35,030 nt of DNA. Origin: Podochytrium sp. JEL0797 (lineage: Eukaryota; Chytridiomycota; Chytridiomycetes; Chytridiales; Chytriomycetaceae). The stretch covers positions 1-35,030 of the forward strand of contig JADGJG010000163.1 in the NCBI GenBank assembly GCA_027596195.1, in the 5' to 3' direction. How positions within the stretch are numbered: the first letter of the stretch is position 1; each line of letters opens with the position of its first letter. The notes below the pieces were generated by a model. It searched no databases, was not told the origin of the DNA, and saw only the letters and a program-made list of their open reading frames with translations. Below, piece by piece: positions 9,046-19,390 of this stretch. A program made the position numbers and the translations under genes.

Positions 9046-10859
9046 TTACAATGAACTCCTCGCGTCGTGCTCTTCCGCGATCCCTCGATCCAACGATTCA
9101 AGAAACTGGGTCAACGTGACGGATTTCGGACTCTTGACAAATAACGCGTGAGCAATAAACGGCAGCTGATAGAAGAATGCGGGCTGTGAGTAAAACGTGA
9201 CCACTGAAGAACAACGCGTGAAATCTCAAACAACCTTTCGAATCGCCCTCCCACTCAACCCCTGACACTTGCCCGACAATTCAAACAACTTTGCACTCGA
9301 CGCCTCCCCCCTATTTCCCACATTCGCTTCAATGTCTCTCCAAGCCAGAATCTTTTCCGCAGGATAAATCAATTTGCATCGCATCAACTCACTCAACGTG
9401 GAGCTTAAGATTGAATAAATCACGACAGGAGATGGGAGTCCAATCAAGAGTTTGAGATCGGCGCGGTCGACAAAGGCGAGATCGATTGCTTCGGTGATGT
9501 TGGAAGTTGTGAGGATGAGGACGTTTCGTTTGCGTTTGAGGGAGTCTGTTGAGGGGAGTGGAAGCGTGTTTTGTGAGATGGGTGGAAATATGAGATTTGA
9601 ATGAGTGGAATACCAATTTGTGTCAACAAGGCATTCACGACGCGAATCGCGTCGGAGGGCTCCATTCCAGAACAGGCGGCTTTTCTGAGAGCGCGGTATC
9701 AATTGGTTGGGTTCAACGAGGATAACGGCAAGGGGCAAGTTAAGGTACCTCGCAGCAGTCAAGCTTTCAACCTCGTCGATCAAGACGCAAACGAACGTGT
9801 CGGGATTTTCGCAGATATCTTTGATGCTGTTGATGGTGTGCCGATGGTGAGATTCCAATCAAGTCTTCTGCTGTCTCGAAAAACTAAGCTTACTTTTGAA
9901 ACATCTTCATGACGAGCTTTCCAGACTATCGAAAATGTAAAACGTTGAGTTTGATTTATGCGTTCGCGATTTGGGAAACCAAAAATCGGTTCACCTCGGA
10001 AAAGAACTTTGAAAACAATGAATGCGAATTGATTTCGACGAGTTGGACAAAGGAATACCGCTCTGAAAGACGGATAGACAGTTTCTGAGAAAGAGCGCGA
10101 CAGAGACTGGTTTTCCCTGTGGGTGGTGTTGATCAGAACGCGTCGTGAGAATCCGATCCAAGCAAAACGCGTGAATTCGAAATACCAGTTCCCGGGGGAC
10201 CTATCGTCGCGATTGATTAGAATACTTCTCATTTGTGCTGGTTCGAAAACACGCTCACCGTGCAGCAACACGACCTTGTTGAATGAAATGATGTGTGGGT
10301 TTATGAGTCTGTCTGCAAAGAGCACCGATGTGGAAACATAGTTCAGCAGCTTGCTCAGAATATCGCCCTCAAAGACCAGCGATTCCCAAAGGCCCTGGAA
10401 CTGTGGCGAAGGGAGGATGGTGGAGGTCGAAGACACGGCCACGTTGTCGCAGTCGTCTTCGGCATCGAAGGTGCAGGATTCGTCGTCGCCAGAAAGCTGG
10501 AACACGTGCACCTGGTGGGTGTGTTCTTTGCAAGCAAGGGTTGGATTCATGGGATGCGAATCAAAGCACTTCGGTTCTCACCTTCTTTCTCGCACACTTT
10601 GATGTCCTCGCAGTGCTCAAACAGAAACCCATCCATGCGCAGATCCACCACAGAGTGTTCGCTGAGAGTGGAGGCAAACTCGGCGTTGCTGAAGATGCTC
10701 GCCACGTGGTCCCGCAGAACATCGGCTCGCAGTGTGGACGAGTGGCGCTGGCAGACCTCGATGTGGAAGCCTTGGTGGGGTGGAAGCGGGGTGAGTGGGT
10801 GGGTGGAGTGATGGGCGAGTGGAGTGCGGAAGGACGGGACCTGTTTGCAAAAGTGTCAT
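9046..10859 (-). CDS. PCH2: Pachytene checkpoint AAA+ ATPase Pch2/TRIP13
   Basis: Ten exons (10859-10841, 10770-10582, 10525-10259, 10200-10186, 10116-9995, 9925-9894, 9826-9749, 9684-9614, 9545-9235, 9165-9046) splice in phase to 407 aa; human TRIP13 has 432. The enzyme remodels HORMA-domain proteins (Hop1, Mad2) in meiotic recombination control and spindle-checkpoint silencing. Visible: the N-terminal domain [11 protein letters not shown], the linker [17 protein letters not shown], Walker [29 protein letters not shown], Walker [14 protein letters not shown], sensor-1 block [15 protein letters not shown] with VDRADLK, and sensor-2 region [11 protein letters not shown]. Walker A is split over three exons, one only 15 nt. 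The 3' end is convergent with PWP2. The start (19-nt first exon) is 26 bp from the CATSPERB start. The model is very secure from Walker A on; exon 1 is less so. Confidence 0.95.
10186..10200 (-). other. PCH2: 15-nt micro-exon encoding the Pch2 P-loop core
   Basis: On the minus strand, GTCCCCCGGGAACTG is preceded by ...gatag and followed by gtattt. With the last G of the previous exon and GG of the next it reads G-P-P-G-T-G, the centre of Walker A. The flanking introns are 58 and 69 nt, both GT...AG. Skipping would remove five in-frame codons and abolish nucleotide binding. Confidence 0.9.
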
Positions 10860-10885
10860 TTGGTGTCCGAAAACAAAAACAAAAA
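10860..10885. promoter_or_regulatory. 26-bp head-to-head spacer of PCH2 and CATSPERB
   Basis: Only 26 bp, A-rich on the plus strand (ending in an aaacaaaaacaaaaa tract), separates the two start codons. No TATA is visible. The 5' UTRs must overlap each other's genes, or each gene has an unseen upstream leader exon. Confidence 0.5.
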
Positions 10886-13800
10886 ATGGCTGTTCTCGCA
10901 GCAAATTCAGTCCCCTTGACAGCCTTGGCAAATTACCCCGTTCCGCGTTTATCAGTGTATGGGTTCTCAGACACCTTGTTTCAAGGCGATGGTGAGTGTG
11001 TTGAGAAGACCGCCCACCACCTGTCAAAACAGATCTTTGGGTATTCACAAACTCAAACATCACAGCAATTACCTTTGATGCCTCTGGAAGCGTATTGCCT
11101 GTATCATCAGCTTCTTATAAATTCGAGTTCGAGTTTGGCGACGGATCGAGCGCTGTTTTGCAGTCGATACCTCTGACAACCTACTCATATGCGAACCCTG
11201 GGACTTATTCGGCGACTCTACGTGTCTCAGATTCGAACTTTACAAACTCACAGATTTCACCAAACTTGGGATACAGTGTCACGTCCGAGTCGTATCCAGC
11301 AGCTCCTGTGCACGTCACAATAACTGTGCAACCACGGACAGGTATTTCTATCGCGTCATTATATTGCAGAATAATTGAAATGCTTTTCAGACTGCTATCC
11401 TTTTTCGTTGAGCAGTACTTGGCTTTCTGTCTCGGGAATAACAACGTATTCGGTTGGCATGCTCGACGCCAGTGCAACCACAAATTCGTACGCGTCAGCC
11501 TCCATATCATCAGCATTTGCAACCATTGGACCTCCACCTTTAGTTACCCTTCAGAACCTGACTGCTCGTTTTTCAATGTCGGCTTCGTTGAATCAAAATG
11601 TTGGTTTTTCGTGAAATTTCCGAGGCATCAACACATTCTCATGATGGTTCTTAGGCAAACGGTTGGACTATTGGAGTCTCGACAGACTTGTTAAATGGGG
11701 CATCCGCAGTTGTCGCATCAGTGACTTTGCCGGGGATTGGGATTCAAGGTTGTGCTGCACGTCCAACGACGTTCGACATCACACCGCAACCAAGTGTATC
11801 AACATTTGGTCTATCTCTGGACACTATTTTGGTAAAGCCTTGCAAATATGCGAGGCAGTCTGATCTCAAATTCATATCCGGAAAACTAGAACGGTGATTA
11901 CCCGGCTCTTGCGTTGAAGACCAACAACTACCAACCGAGTCATTTTCGCGTCTTTCAAAACTCCTGCTCAAAGAAAACTGCTATCGCTGTATTGGGCTCT
12001 TCCAATCCTTCCAACAGTCTCGGCGGTGTCGTTATTGTCACAAACGACGGATTCTCAAACACAATCTTTCTTCGGGACCTTTCGCGAGACTCCAGCAACG
12101 GGGCGGTACCCAGTTCAACAATCTGTTTTGGCGTTACTGCATGCTCGAATATGATGATTCAGTACGTTGCAGTGTTGAATTCGTACACAGTGTTTGCAAC
12201 GAATCGCGGAATCTACTATTCCACATCCTTTCCGTCTGCTGGATCTTCTACATACACCCAATTCTTTCAATCCATAACGGGTCAATCGGCTTTAGATTCT
12301 GGAGCGAGTTCGGCGCTGGTTGGAACCGTGGTCCTCTCGAGCACCAGCAACTGTTTCTCTACATCCGAATCGTTTGTCTATGTCGCGTATTCCACCACAT
12401 CAAATGGTCTCAGAAACAACCTCATTTATGTGACTGAAAGCGGCATTTCGTCCAACAAGTGGTCTGCCGTAATTCCTATAAGCTTGACGGGAGCTCTTGC
12501 GACCTATCAATACGTCTCTGCAGCCCGTTTCTCTCCAACAAGTCTCAACATCTACCTTCTCGAAATTCCTTTGGTTACTCCATGCACGGGAGTGGGTTGT
12601 TCGAACGCGGCGATTGTGGTGGTCCACAATACGACATCCGACACATTCGCAACTTCCTTCACATTCCCGGCCATGACCACCGTGACTAAAGTCACTTGCC
12701 ACGTCAACGGAATCGACTGCTACATATTCGGATCGTCTCTTTGGCACTCACTGGATGGAGGACAAAACTGGCTCCTTCTGTACACATTGCCCACCGCTGA
12801 AGTCTTTTCCAAATTCGAATCTTCCCACGCGAATGGAAACTTTGTCCTTCTTACCAATTCAAACAACATTTACCACGGTCGTGCGGGGACTGTTGAGATT
12901 GTTCGTGTGAACACGTGGAATCCGAGACTTGGGAACCTCGTGGAAGTGATGATGGATGAAACGGGATCCGCGTTCGGATTGAGTTTAGCCACAGTTTCCA
13001 CATATTCAAGTTTATCGGCCGATTATCCTATGGGATTTTTAAAAACCGTCACGGGACAAACGCGGGATGCGAGTAACCCCTATTTATCAAAAGTGGTGAT
13101 TCCGTTGCAATCTGTTGCAGCGGTTGCGGATGTTTCGTTTGCGGATACGTTGGTTCCAGTGTTTATGAGCCTGTACCGCGTGCAGTTGTATTCTCCTGGC
13201 GGGATGTTTGTCGCGTCTCATGTCGGGATGAAGGTTTCGATTGCGAGTGGTGGGGTTGTGGTGGTGAATAGTGTGAGTGGGTTGGGGTATGTTGCGGATT
13301 GTACCGTCACTACATTGCTTGTTTCCGATTCTGCGGCGCATGCTCTTGGTCAAAGTATCACAATCGGGAATACATCACTGGGAGATGCAACGAATCCTCT
13401 GGTTGCGGATGTTGCTCTCTCTAGCCCGACTACGTTGACTCTCAGCATGTCTGGAACAGGGACCTGGTTGCTCTCGGATGTGGGGAAATCGGTGGTTGTC
13501 AATCAAGGTTCTTTCTTGATTACCTCCATCACGAGCGACACTGTTGCCGCGGTACACGTAATTCGCGCTCCACTCAGTGTAAGTATGGCTGCAAGTGGGA
13601 GCTGGAAAGTGTATGACATGCGATCGTTTCGGGAGTTTTGTGAAACAGGGTACAATGGGCAGTCGATTACGGTGGATCCAGTGGCCGCGGGTGTTCAGAG
13701 GGTGGTGATGTCGCCAAACTCGCCATTCAGCTTTGGAGCTGGGTTGAGAGGAATGTGGATCGTGACTTCCACTGAGTGGGGTTTGATTCAAGATGTGGTG

Positions 13801-15425
13801 GATTCGGCGACTTTAAAGGTTGAGTCGCGTTTCTTTAGTTGGTTTGGGTTTCGTTTTTCTGACTTTAGAGGGCTGTTTTTAATTTGGCAGGTGTCGTGGT
13901 TTGTGTCTAATTCTTCAACTTCCAGTTTCGCAGCGGGGTCTTGGAGCATTGTAGAAACCAACGACAACTTTGTTCCCGGAACCTTTCCGTCACTCTCATT
14001 CAGAGTAAGTAGTTTCTATTGAGACCGGGTATTGGGTGTTGGCTTGACGCTTCCGTTCCACAGACGCGGCCTTGGAGCCTGAAAATCAATGACTGCCCCT
14101 GGTCTTCATTCACTTCCTCCCTCACCTCCAATGCGCAATATTTGAGCAACAAGGAGCAACTGACGGTTTCAACGACAATTCAAACCGCCGCTTATGTGGA
14201 TAATCCGTACTTTCCCGTTCTCGACGTCGGCCCTTTGATTAGCAATCCATTGATTTACAACTACGCGATCTCGCGGTCTCAAAATATGGTTAACCATATG
14301 AGTGTTTCGTCTCTTGTGTTGAATGATATTGGTGTGCAGGTGGGACACACCTCCGCTTTTTTTCCCTGCTAATTCGATTTTTTTCTCCAGGGAATGAGTT
14401 CTGTGTCATTCAGACCAGCAATCACTTCACTTTCGTGCCAAGCCATTCCATTTGTTTCGACCCAAATAGTCGACGGCTGTTCACCCAGTCGATCCTTGAA
14501 CCTCGCATCGACTCTTTCCGAATCCGATTTCCTCTCCGGAAACGGCACATTCTTGTCCAGCGAACTCATCATGAAAAATCTTCCTGTAAAAATCATTTCT
14601 ATTTGCATCGAATCATTATGCGACACTGATTTTGTTTTTGAAGGTGAATTATCGACCCCCCTCGAGTCTTGGAACCTCCATCCCAACCTCGAGCAACATT
14701 TACAACGCGGATCCCGCGGCGCCTCGGTACAACAATCGGTACACCGTGTCGCAACGAACTGGCCAGTTCAAGCAATGTGCAGGGAAACCGACACAACTCG
14801 CGTGCGGGTGTACAGACGCGCTTCGTATCTCAATGCAGCAGGAATACTCGGATTGTATCAACAGGGTGAGAGGTCGTTTTTCACTGCCACCTCTTGTGTG
14901 TGTGTATGTGAGTTCTCATGATTATTTTTCAAAACAGGTCCCGAACGTGATGAACGATCTCGTGTATTCCCCAACATTTTATGTCACCGACGCGGGTGGG
15001 AGTGTAGCCGCGTTACGCAATCGATACACTCTCGTTGAGTTGAATAACCGGATAGATTATTGCATAAGTAATGTTGCGTCTTCTTTCCCTTTCGTTCACT
15101 CACACACGCACGATAATCAGACACGGGCACAACTACCATATGCAGCAACTCAACGTCATTATACACCACTCCCCTCGACCCAACCTTCAACGCATCCATC
15201 TCCTGGTCATCGACCTCCACCGAATTATACCATTTCCGCGTTCAAGTCGTTGAGCATGAGTTTTGTGGCGACTTGAGTGTCGAGTTTGGAGTGTGGGTGA
15301 TGCTTCCGACGCCGAGGACGGGTGTGATATTGACGTATATGAGTGTCGTGGCGGTTGGGTTTGCGGGGTTGTTGGTGGGCATGTATTGTGCGGGGGTGCA
15401 GAGGGAGAGGAAACTGAGTTTGTGA
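10886..15425 (+). CDS. CATSPERB: CatSper channel auxiliary subunit beta
   Basis: Eleven exons (10886-10991, 11066-11341, 11391-11599, 11655-11831, 11890-13818, 13891-14004, 14064-14339, 14391-14585, 14644-14865, 14938-15067, 15121-15425) splice in phase to 1,312 aa; human CATSPERB is about 1,116. In animals the subunit forms part of the ectodomain canopy of the sperm-flagellum Ca2+ channel. Diagnostic C-terminal blocks: LPVNYRPPSSLG, NIYNADPAAP, TGQFKQC, CGCT, YSDC, then YHFRVQVVEHEFCGDL, one membrane helix (VVAVGFAGLLVGMYCAGV) and a short basic tail. Residues ~35-110 look like a PKD domain (ITFDASGS, FEFGDGSS, PGTYSATLRVSD). The middle exon is a repeat-rich beta-propeller-type region (SLWHSLDGGQNW). 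No signal peptide is obvious, so a 5' exon may be missed. The 72-nt intron at 13819-13890 has no stop and could be coding. Confidence 0.9.
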
Positions 15426-15930
15426 TGAAACGCCAAGGAAGAGGGTTTGTTTTTTCTTGTTGGAAAATTCAAAGCGGGATTAACTTATATCGGAATGCGA
15501 TTATTTCATTATTCCTAACTCGATAACGTTCTATCGGCGGGTCGATTTGTTCCGTCGGCGGAGCAGGAAAATAACGCAAACGCGGCCAAACCCCTCATCC
15601 GGCAGCTCTCTCGTTTTAATGAAGGCAGCGTGTGCATTCCATCTTCTCGTAGATTAGTCCGTTGAAGGAGAAATGGAGGTGAATCAGATTCGTGAAGTTT
15701 GAACACAGCCAGGCTCGAAAAACCTGGGTCCACACAATTCACAGCACGTTGCCCACGGCTTCCCTCATCGAATGCAACAGGCAATTCGCATACGAGCAAG
15801 TTTTTATTAACTGGCGGTACATGCGGAGGCAGGACGGCATCGCGTACAGCGTGCGTCCATCGTAAGGGTTGAACTGCGCAATTCTCCGATCACATTGCGT
15901 CATTTTCATCGCCTGGCCAATGGCTGTCGT
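15426..15930. other. Intergenic between CATSPERB and U5
   Basis: Open frames here are short and lack family motifs or splice partners. I see no RNA gene. It must hold the CATSPERB 3' UTR and the distal promoter of the U5 gene. Confidence 0.4.
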
Positions 15931-15981
15931 GCGCAGTCGTTTTTCGTGCGACCGCGCAGTCGCGAAAAGCGGGTATAAATA
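15931..15981 (+). promoter_or_regulatory. U5 snRNA promoter: repeated GCGCAGTCG and TATA box
   Basis: GCGCAGTCG occurs at 15931-15939 and again at 15954-15962, 23 bp apart. It is followed by TATAAATA at 15974-15981, about 25-30 bp before the predicted 5' end of U5. The repeat could be a proximal-sequence-type element; its role is inferred only from position. Confidence 0.55.
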
Positions 15982-16002
15982 GCCCCTCCCCGCCCTTTGG
16001 TT

Positions 16003-16154
16003 GATACCCATCCTCTCTGGCTTTCTCGCAACAACGCTTCAATCTTTCGCCTTTTACTAAAGATTGCCGTGTGGGAGGGCCACCAAGGAGAGTGTAATAA
16101 ATTTTTGCAAAACCCCCTCTTAACCACTCTCGACTTCTGTCGATTGAGTGGTTA
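16003..16154 (+). ncRNA. U5: U5 spliceosomal snRNA
   Basis: The invariant loop I with its stem is exact: AATCTTT-CGCCTTTTACT-AAAGATT at 16041-16065. This loop aligns 5' and 3' exons in the spliceosome. A long 5' stem pairs CTCTCTGG (from ~16013) with CCAAGGAGAG (~16083). The Sm site AAATTTTTG lies at about 16099-16107. A 3' hairpin AACCACTC...GAGTGGTT (16122-16153) closes the molecule, then a T-run follows. Ends are approximate. The gene is transcribed toward the 17-kb genes and has its own TATA element. Its presence fits the intron-rich genes around it. Confidence 0.95.
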
Positions 16155-17072
16155 TTTTTCTATTCGACAAATGATGAAGCAAGTACAAAGAAATCCTGCG
16201 GACGATGAAATAGAGACTACAGGGTGAGCGACTGTTTGTTGGCCGGAAGGACGCTGTTTAGATTTGTTCAACTTCCCAAGCATTATTACCTGTTGGCGGG
16301 AAGGACGCTGCTTAGATTTGTTCAACTTCCAAAGCTGACAATTCCAACATTCCACACCAACTCAAGCAAAAGAATAAAAGAATGAATGAAATAAACTGAT
16401 CCCATCCCATTCTCCACCACTTCAACCCATCAACACTTGACGTCTGGAAACTTCCATCGACACGTGCTCACAGGGGGAAAGAGAGAGGGGAGAAGTTTGG
16501 TGAATAGGATTTGGGACACAACGAGAAGTCAGAGGGGTGGATGGTGGGAGTCAGAGAACGAACTCTGATGCAGGTCGCTACAAAGTTCAAAGACGACAAG
16601 CAGTTCTCAAGCTTTCTTTGATTTTCATCATTTGTTTGTTGGGAAGGAGGGGAGGGGGGGCTCGGCGTCAGCAAGCGGCAGTGTAAGGCCAGCGACACCA
16701 GTTCCCGGGTCTGATGCAAGCACCAGGGTCCACAGGAGAGGCTCAAAAATATTTGTGATAATAGATACGTACAATGTACGCACATTTAGCTACTCACGCA
16801 ATCCGAGACTGAAAGTGGGCTGGCACGCGAATTACTGGGTGGATTTGACATCTTAGATCGAATGGAGACTCCCTCGTTAGATTTAAAATTTCAGGGGTTG
16901 CTACCGATCGACAGGATCTGAGCTCGATATTTTATTTTTCGAATTCCTCTTCCTTCTCCTCTTTCTTCTCCACTTTCTTCTCCTCATATTCAAAATAAAA
17001 TACAACACGGAGGAGATTAGATTACAATGTGAGATTTCAATTTGTCCCCGCCCATCGCCTTGGCGCCCCAGT
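16155..17072. other. Intergenic downstream of U5
   Basis: About 0.9 kb with no convincing coding frame. It holds the 54-bp repeat pair (16238-16334) and purine-rich patches (about 16476-16496 and 16640-16660). The last ~170 bp is CT-rich on the plus strand and would be the 3' UTR of the minus-strand gene at 17073. Confidence 0.4.
16238..16334 (+). repeat. Two copies of a ~43-bp repeat, 54 bp apart
   Basis: Copy A (16238-16280) and copy B (16292-16334) share GTTGG-C-GGAAGGACGCTG and TTAGATTTGTTCAACTTCC with three or four mismatches. No third copy is seen. They lie 85-180 bp after the U5 3' end. A regulatory or small-RNA role is possible but unsupported. Confidence 0.75.
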
Positions 17073-17542
17073 TCACTGCGTCTTGTGGAGAAGAAGTTCC
17101 TTCTTGAACCATTCGCAAAGATTGTACTGTCTCTTGACGCGGACAAGTTTACGGCTGAGGAAGGCGCTTTCGGACTCGACTTCTTGCATTGTGACGCTGG
17201 AGGTTCCAAAATCTGTGTTGATTCAAGTGAAGACATAGAATCGTCAATTCGAGCTCTGGATTTAAATTTAGCAACACGAAAAGTACACACACCCGCTGAG
17301 CGACTCACGCTCTTAAGATCTTGACTCGATTCCGAACCCTTGTTCAGCGAAGCGCGGCGCCCGTTTCTTCCCTCAATGGATCCGGCGGAATAATCCTTGG
17401 CCGCACTGCCATCAGACAAGGTTGAAATCGAGGATCTCAGGGAACCTGCGCCCGCGGGACGCTGGCACATGGCCAAGTTGGGCAAAGATCTTGGAGGTGC
17501 CGCAATGTCATAACAACTGGGATGTAATTTGTAGTCCAGCAT
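17073..17542 (-). CDS. Small Ser-rich protein with basic helical C-terminus
   Basis: Two exons (17542-17293, 17212-17073; 80-nt intron, donor GTGTGT) join in phase to 129 aa. Residues 1-85 are low-complexity and Ser/Arg/Gly-rich (SGSIEGRNGRRASLNK-like). The C-terminus is a compact helical stretch: SESAFLSRKLVRVKRQYNLC then EWFKKELLLHK, and stop. The pattern FLxRxLxR...N is reminiscent of the FAM167 motif, but the match is too short to call. An alternative ATG at ~17603 opens a different, shorter frame. I do not recognise a function. The next minus-strand gene upstream (17674) is independent. Confidence 0.5.
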
Positions 17543-17673
17543 TTTTGATGATCTTTTTTTGGCCCACCTCGTGTATTTTGTGGCGCGATTTTTTTCCACA
17601 TTTCTAAACCGCCTGCATATTGGTAGATTTATTCACAAAAGACAATCCAAATAGCACTCAAATATCTATGCAA

Positions 17674-17994
17674 TCATTTGTCGTTCTTCTTGCGGCGCGT
17701 CAAAATCCGAAACCCTTTCCACTCGCACCATCTGACCTTCCATCCCTTGTTTGGCGAGGCTTCACGTGGAAGTTTGTTAAAGTCCTCTGGGAGGTTAAGC
17801 TGGCCACTGGATCTGTGCAGGTGGGGGCCACGGAATGATGAGTCTGATTGAGGAGCGAGGGTCCAAGTCAGCAAAAAAAAATTCCCCGTCACCACAACGA
17901 TGAAGAATACTGCAAAACCTGTGTGGCTGCTGCTAGCGTAGTCCATCCACGACCACGAGTAATGCTGTGAATCTGCTGCCACCTGTGATGACAT
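17674..17994 (-). CDS. Small single-pass membrane protein (YSWSW family)
   Basis: Single frame of 106 aa from the Met at 17994. The N-terminus carries SQHYSWSWMDYASSSHTGF, followed at once by one hydrophobic helix (VFFIVVVTGNFFLLTW, about residues 29-46) and a ~60-residue basic tail (LHRSSGQLNLPEDFNKL, then KGWKVRWCEWKGFRIL, ending RRKKNDK). The motif is preserved in a decayed copy at 28560, which shows that this is a real gene family. The frame extends upstream of this Met, but similarity to the second copy begins at MSS. Function unknown; topology suggests a tail facing the cytosol. Confidence 0.6.
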   Translation of the reverse strand: MSSQVAADSQHYSWSWMDYASSSHTGFAVFFIVVVTGNFFLLTWTLAPQSDSSFRGPHLHRSSGQLNLPEDFNKLPREASPNKGWKVRWCEWKGFRILTRRKKNDK

Positions 17995-18294
17995 TTGAGC
18001 TACACAGTATCGGTGGAAAGGATGGGTTGGGGACTTGTCGGCAGCTTTGAAGTGGGCCTTGATCGAACTTACCCATTCTCTGACTTTTGATTTGGAGGAT
18101 TTGATTGGTTCGGCCACTTGTTTGGTGTGGCCGCAGATGCCTCGCTGCTGTGAAAGTTCGTTTCGCAAAGCTCAGGTTTTGAAAACCCGCAACCGCACAG
18201 GGATTGAGTGAGGATGATATCTAACAATTCAAAGAAATGTCTAGCCAAGCAGGGAAACAAAAAATGAATGAATCGCGAAATTTCTCGAAAAAAA
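17995..18294. promoter_or_regulatory. Divergent intergenic region
   Basis: 300 bp between the start codons of the minus-strand membrane-protein gene and the plus-strand gene at 18295. It should hold both promoters. No TATA or other motif is convincing. Confidence 0.35.
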
Positions 18295-19390
18295 ATGTCC
18301 GAAACTCCACCTCGCGTTCCCAACTTCTTCTCCACGCCCTCGCCACTGCTTCCCCCACACTCCCTCGCACCACGCGCACCCACCAAGATGCATCCCTTCT
18401 TTTCACTCGTTGATAGCCACAAAGGCAACGAACTCTCGCCCTTGGCGGGAAGAGTCCGCCACAACCCACATCCCGTGTATCGCGAAGTCCACAGAGCGAG
18501 ACAGGTGCCTGGCGATTCTCTAGCGATTCCTAGCTATTCCTAGCACATCCTCTCGCAATGCTAACGACACACTCCCCCAGCCTTCCTTTGCCCAGCTGCG
18601 CCTCCCCGCCAAAGACCTCAGCGGCCCTCTCCGTCCACCCCTCGTCCAAGCGCACAAACAAGTCCCTAAGCCGCCAATCACCCAATCCCCATCCAAGTCA
18701 AACGCGCGCCTCTCCTCTGCCATATCCACGTTCCACGCGCCCTCCGTCTCATCGCTGCTCGAATCACCCCTCGCTCACACCCTCTTGAACGCGATCCACA
18801 CCAACAAACCCGCCCCACTCCCTTCCTCCATGGGAATCGAAACCGTCTCTCTCAAAGCGGCGTTGTTCAAACACCTCCCACCGGACTCGCAATACGGCAA
18901 CCGCCGCTTGTTTCTCCTCACGGACCGTGCCACGAGTCAGACTCCTGACATGCATTCCGTGTTTCCACTCTTGTTGTGCGAGTTCTGGGAAATGGAGGAA
19001 CAGTTGCCTGTGTTGGCGGGGCTTTGCGATGCGGAGGGAAATGCGATTCCGGCGCCGGAAGTGGGGTATCGCGTTGTGGGGATGTTGAAGAAAGAGAATC
19101 ACCCGGTTGTTGTGGAGAAACTGTTTGAGTTGGATTTTGACGCGTCTGGGTCTGCGGAACGACAGGTTCCTGATGCCACGTTCGGCACTGAGTTTGTGGA
19201 GTCCGAGAAGTTTGGGCCGCACAAAGTGAGATACGAGGTCGTACAGGGTCTTGTCTTTCAGTGCTATCAAATTCTTTCCAGGTATGTACAGCTGGGGTTT
19301 GAGAGGGTTCGAGATAGTTTGCGTTTTGCTATCGCGATTTTGATTCAAGTGTCTGCATTTCTGATTAGGCTCCGGTTCGGATTTGAGTAA
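18295..19390 (+). CDS. Unrecognised protein, copy 1 of a tandem duplication
   Basis: Three exons (18295-18504, 18581-19281, 19369-19390) splice in phase to 310 aa. Intron 1 has a perfect TGCTAAC branch site and CCCCCAG acceptor. The N-terminal ~130 residues are Pro/Ser-rich and probably disordered (MSETPPRVPNFF, PPITQSPSKSNARLSS). From ~145 on it looks folded: SMGIETVSLKAALFKHLP, GNRRLFLLTDRATSQ, FPLLLCEFWEM, EVGYRVVGMLKKENHPVV, VEKLFELDFDASG, then YEVVQGLVFQCYQILSRLRF at the C-terminus. I know no family with these blocks. Exon 1 is unique, but everything from codon ~58 on is repeated at 20122. Strong codon-level conservation between copies supports coding. Confidence 0.7.

Noticed and set aside
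10328..11176. Long plus-strand frame opposite the PCH2 5' half
   Set aside because: It is antisense to well-supported Pch2 exons, has no family motif and overlaps the CATSPERB start in another frame.
13819..13890. Stop-free 72-nt segment inside CATSPERB as coding sequence
   Set aside because: It has a plausible donor and acceptor and an intron-like T-rich composition; kept as an intron, with the alternative noted.
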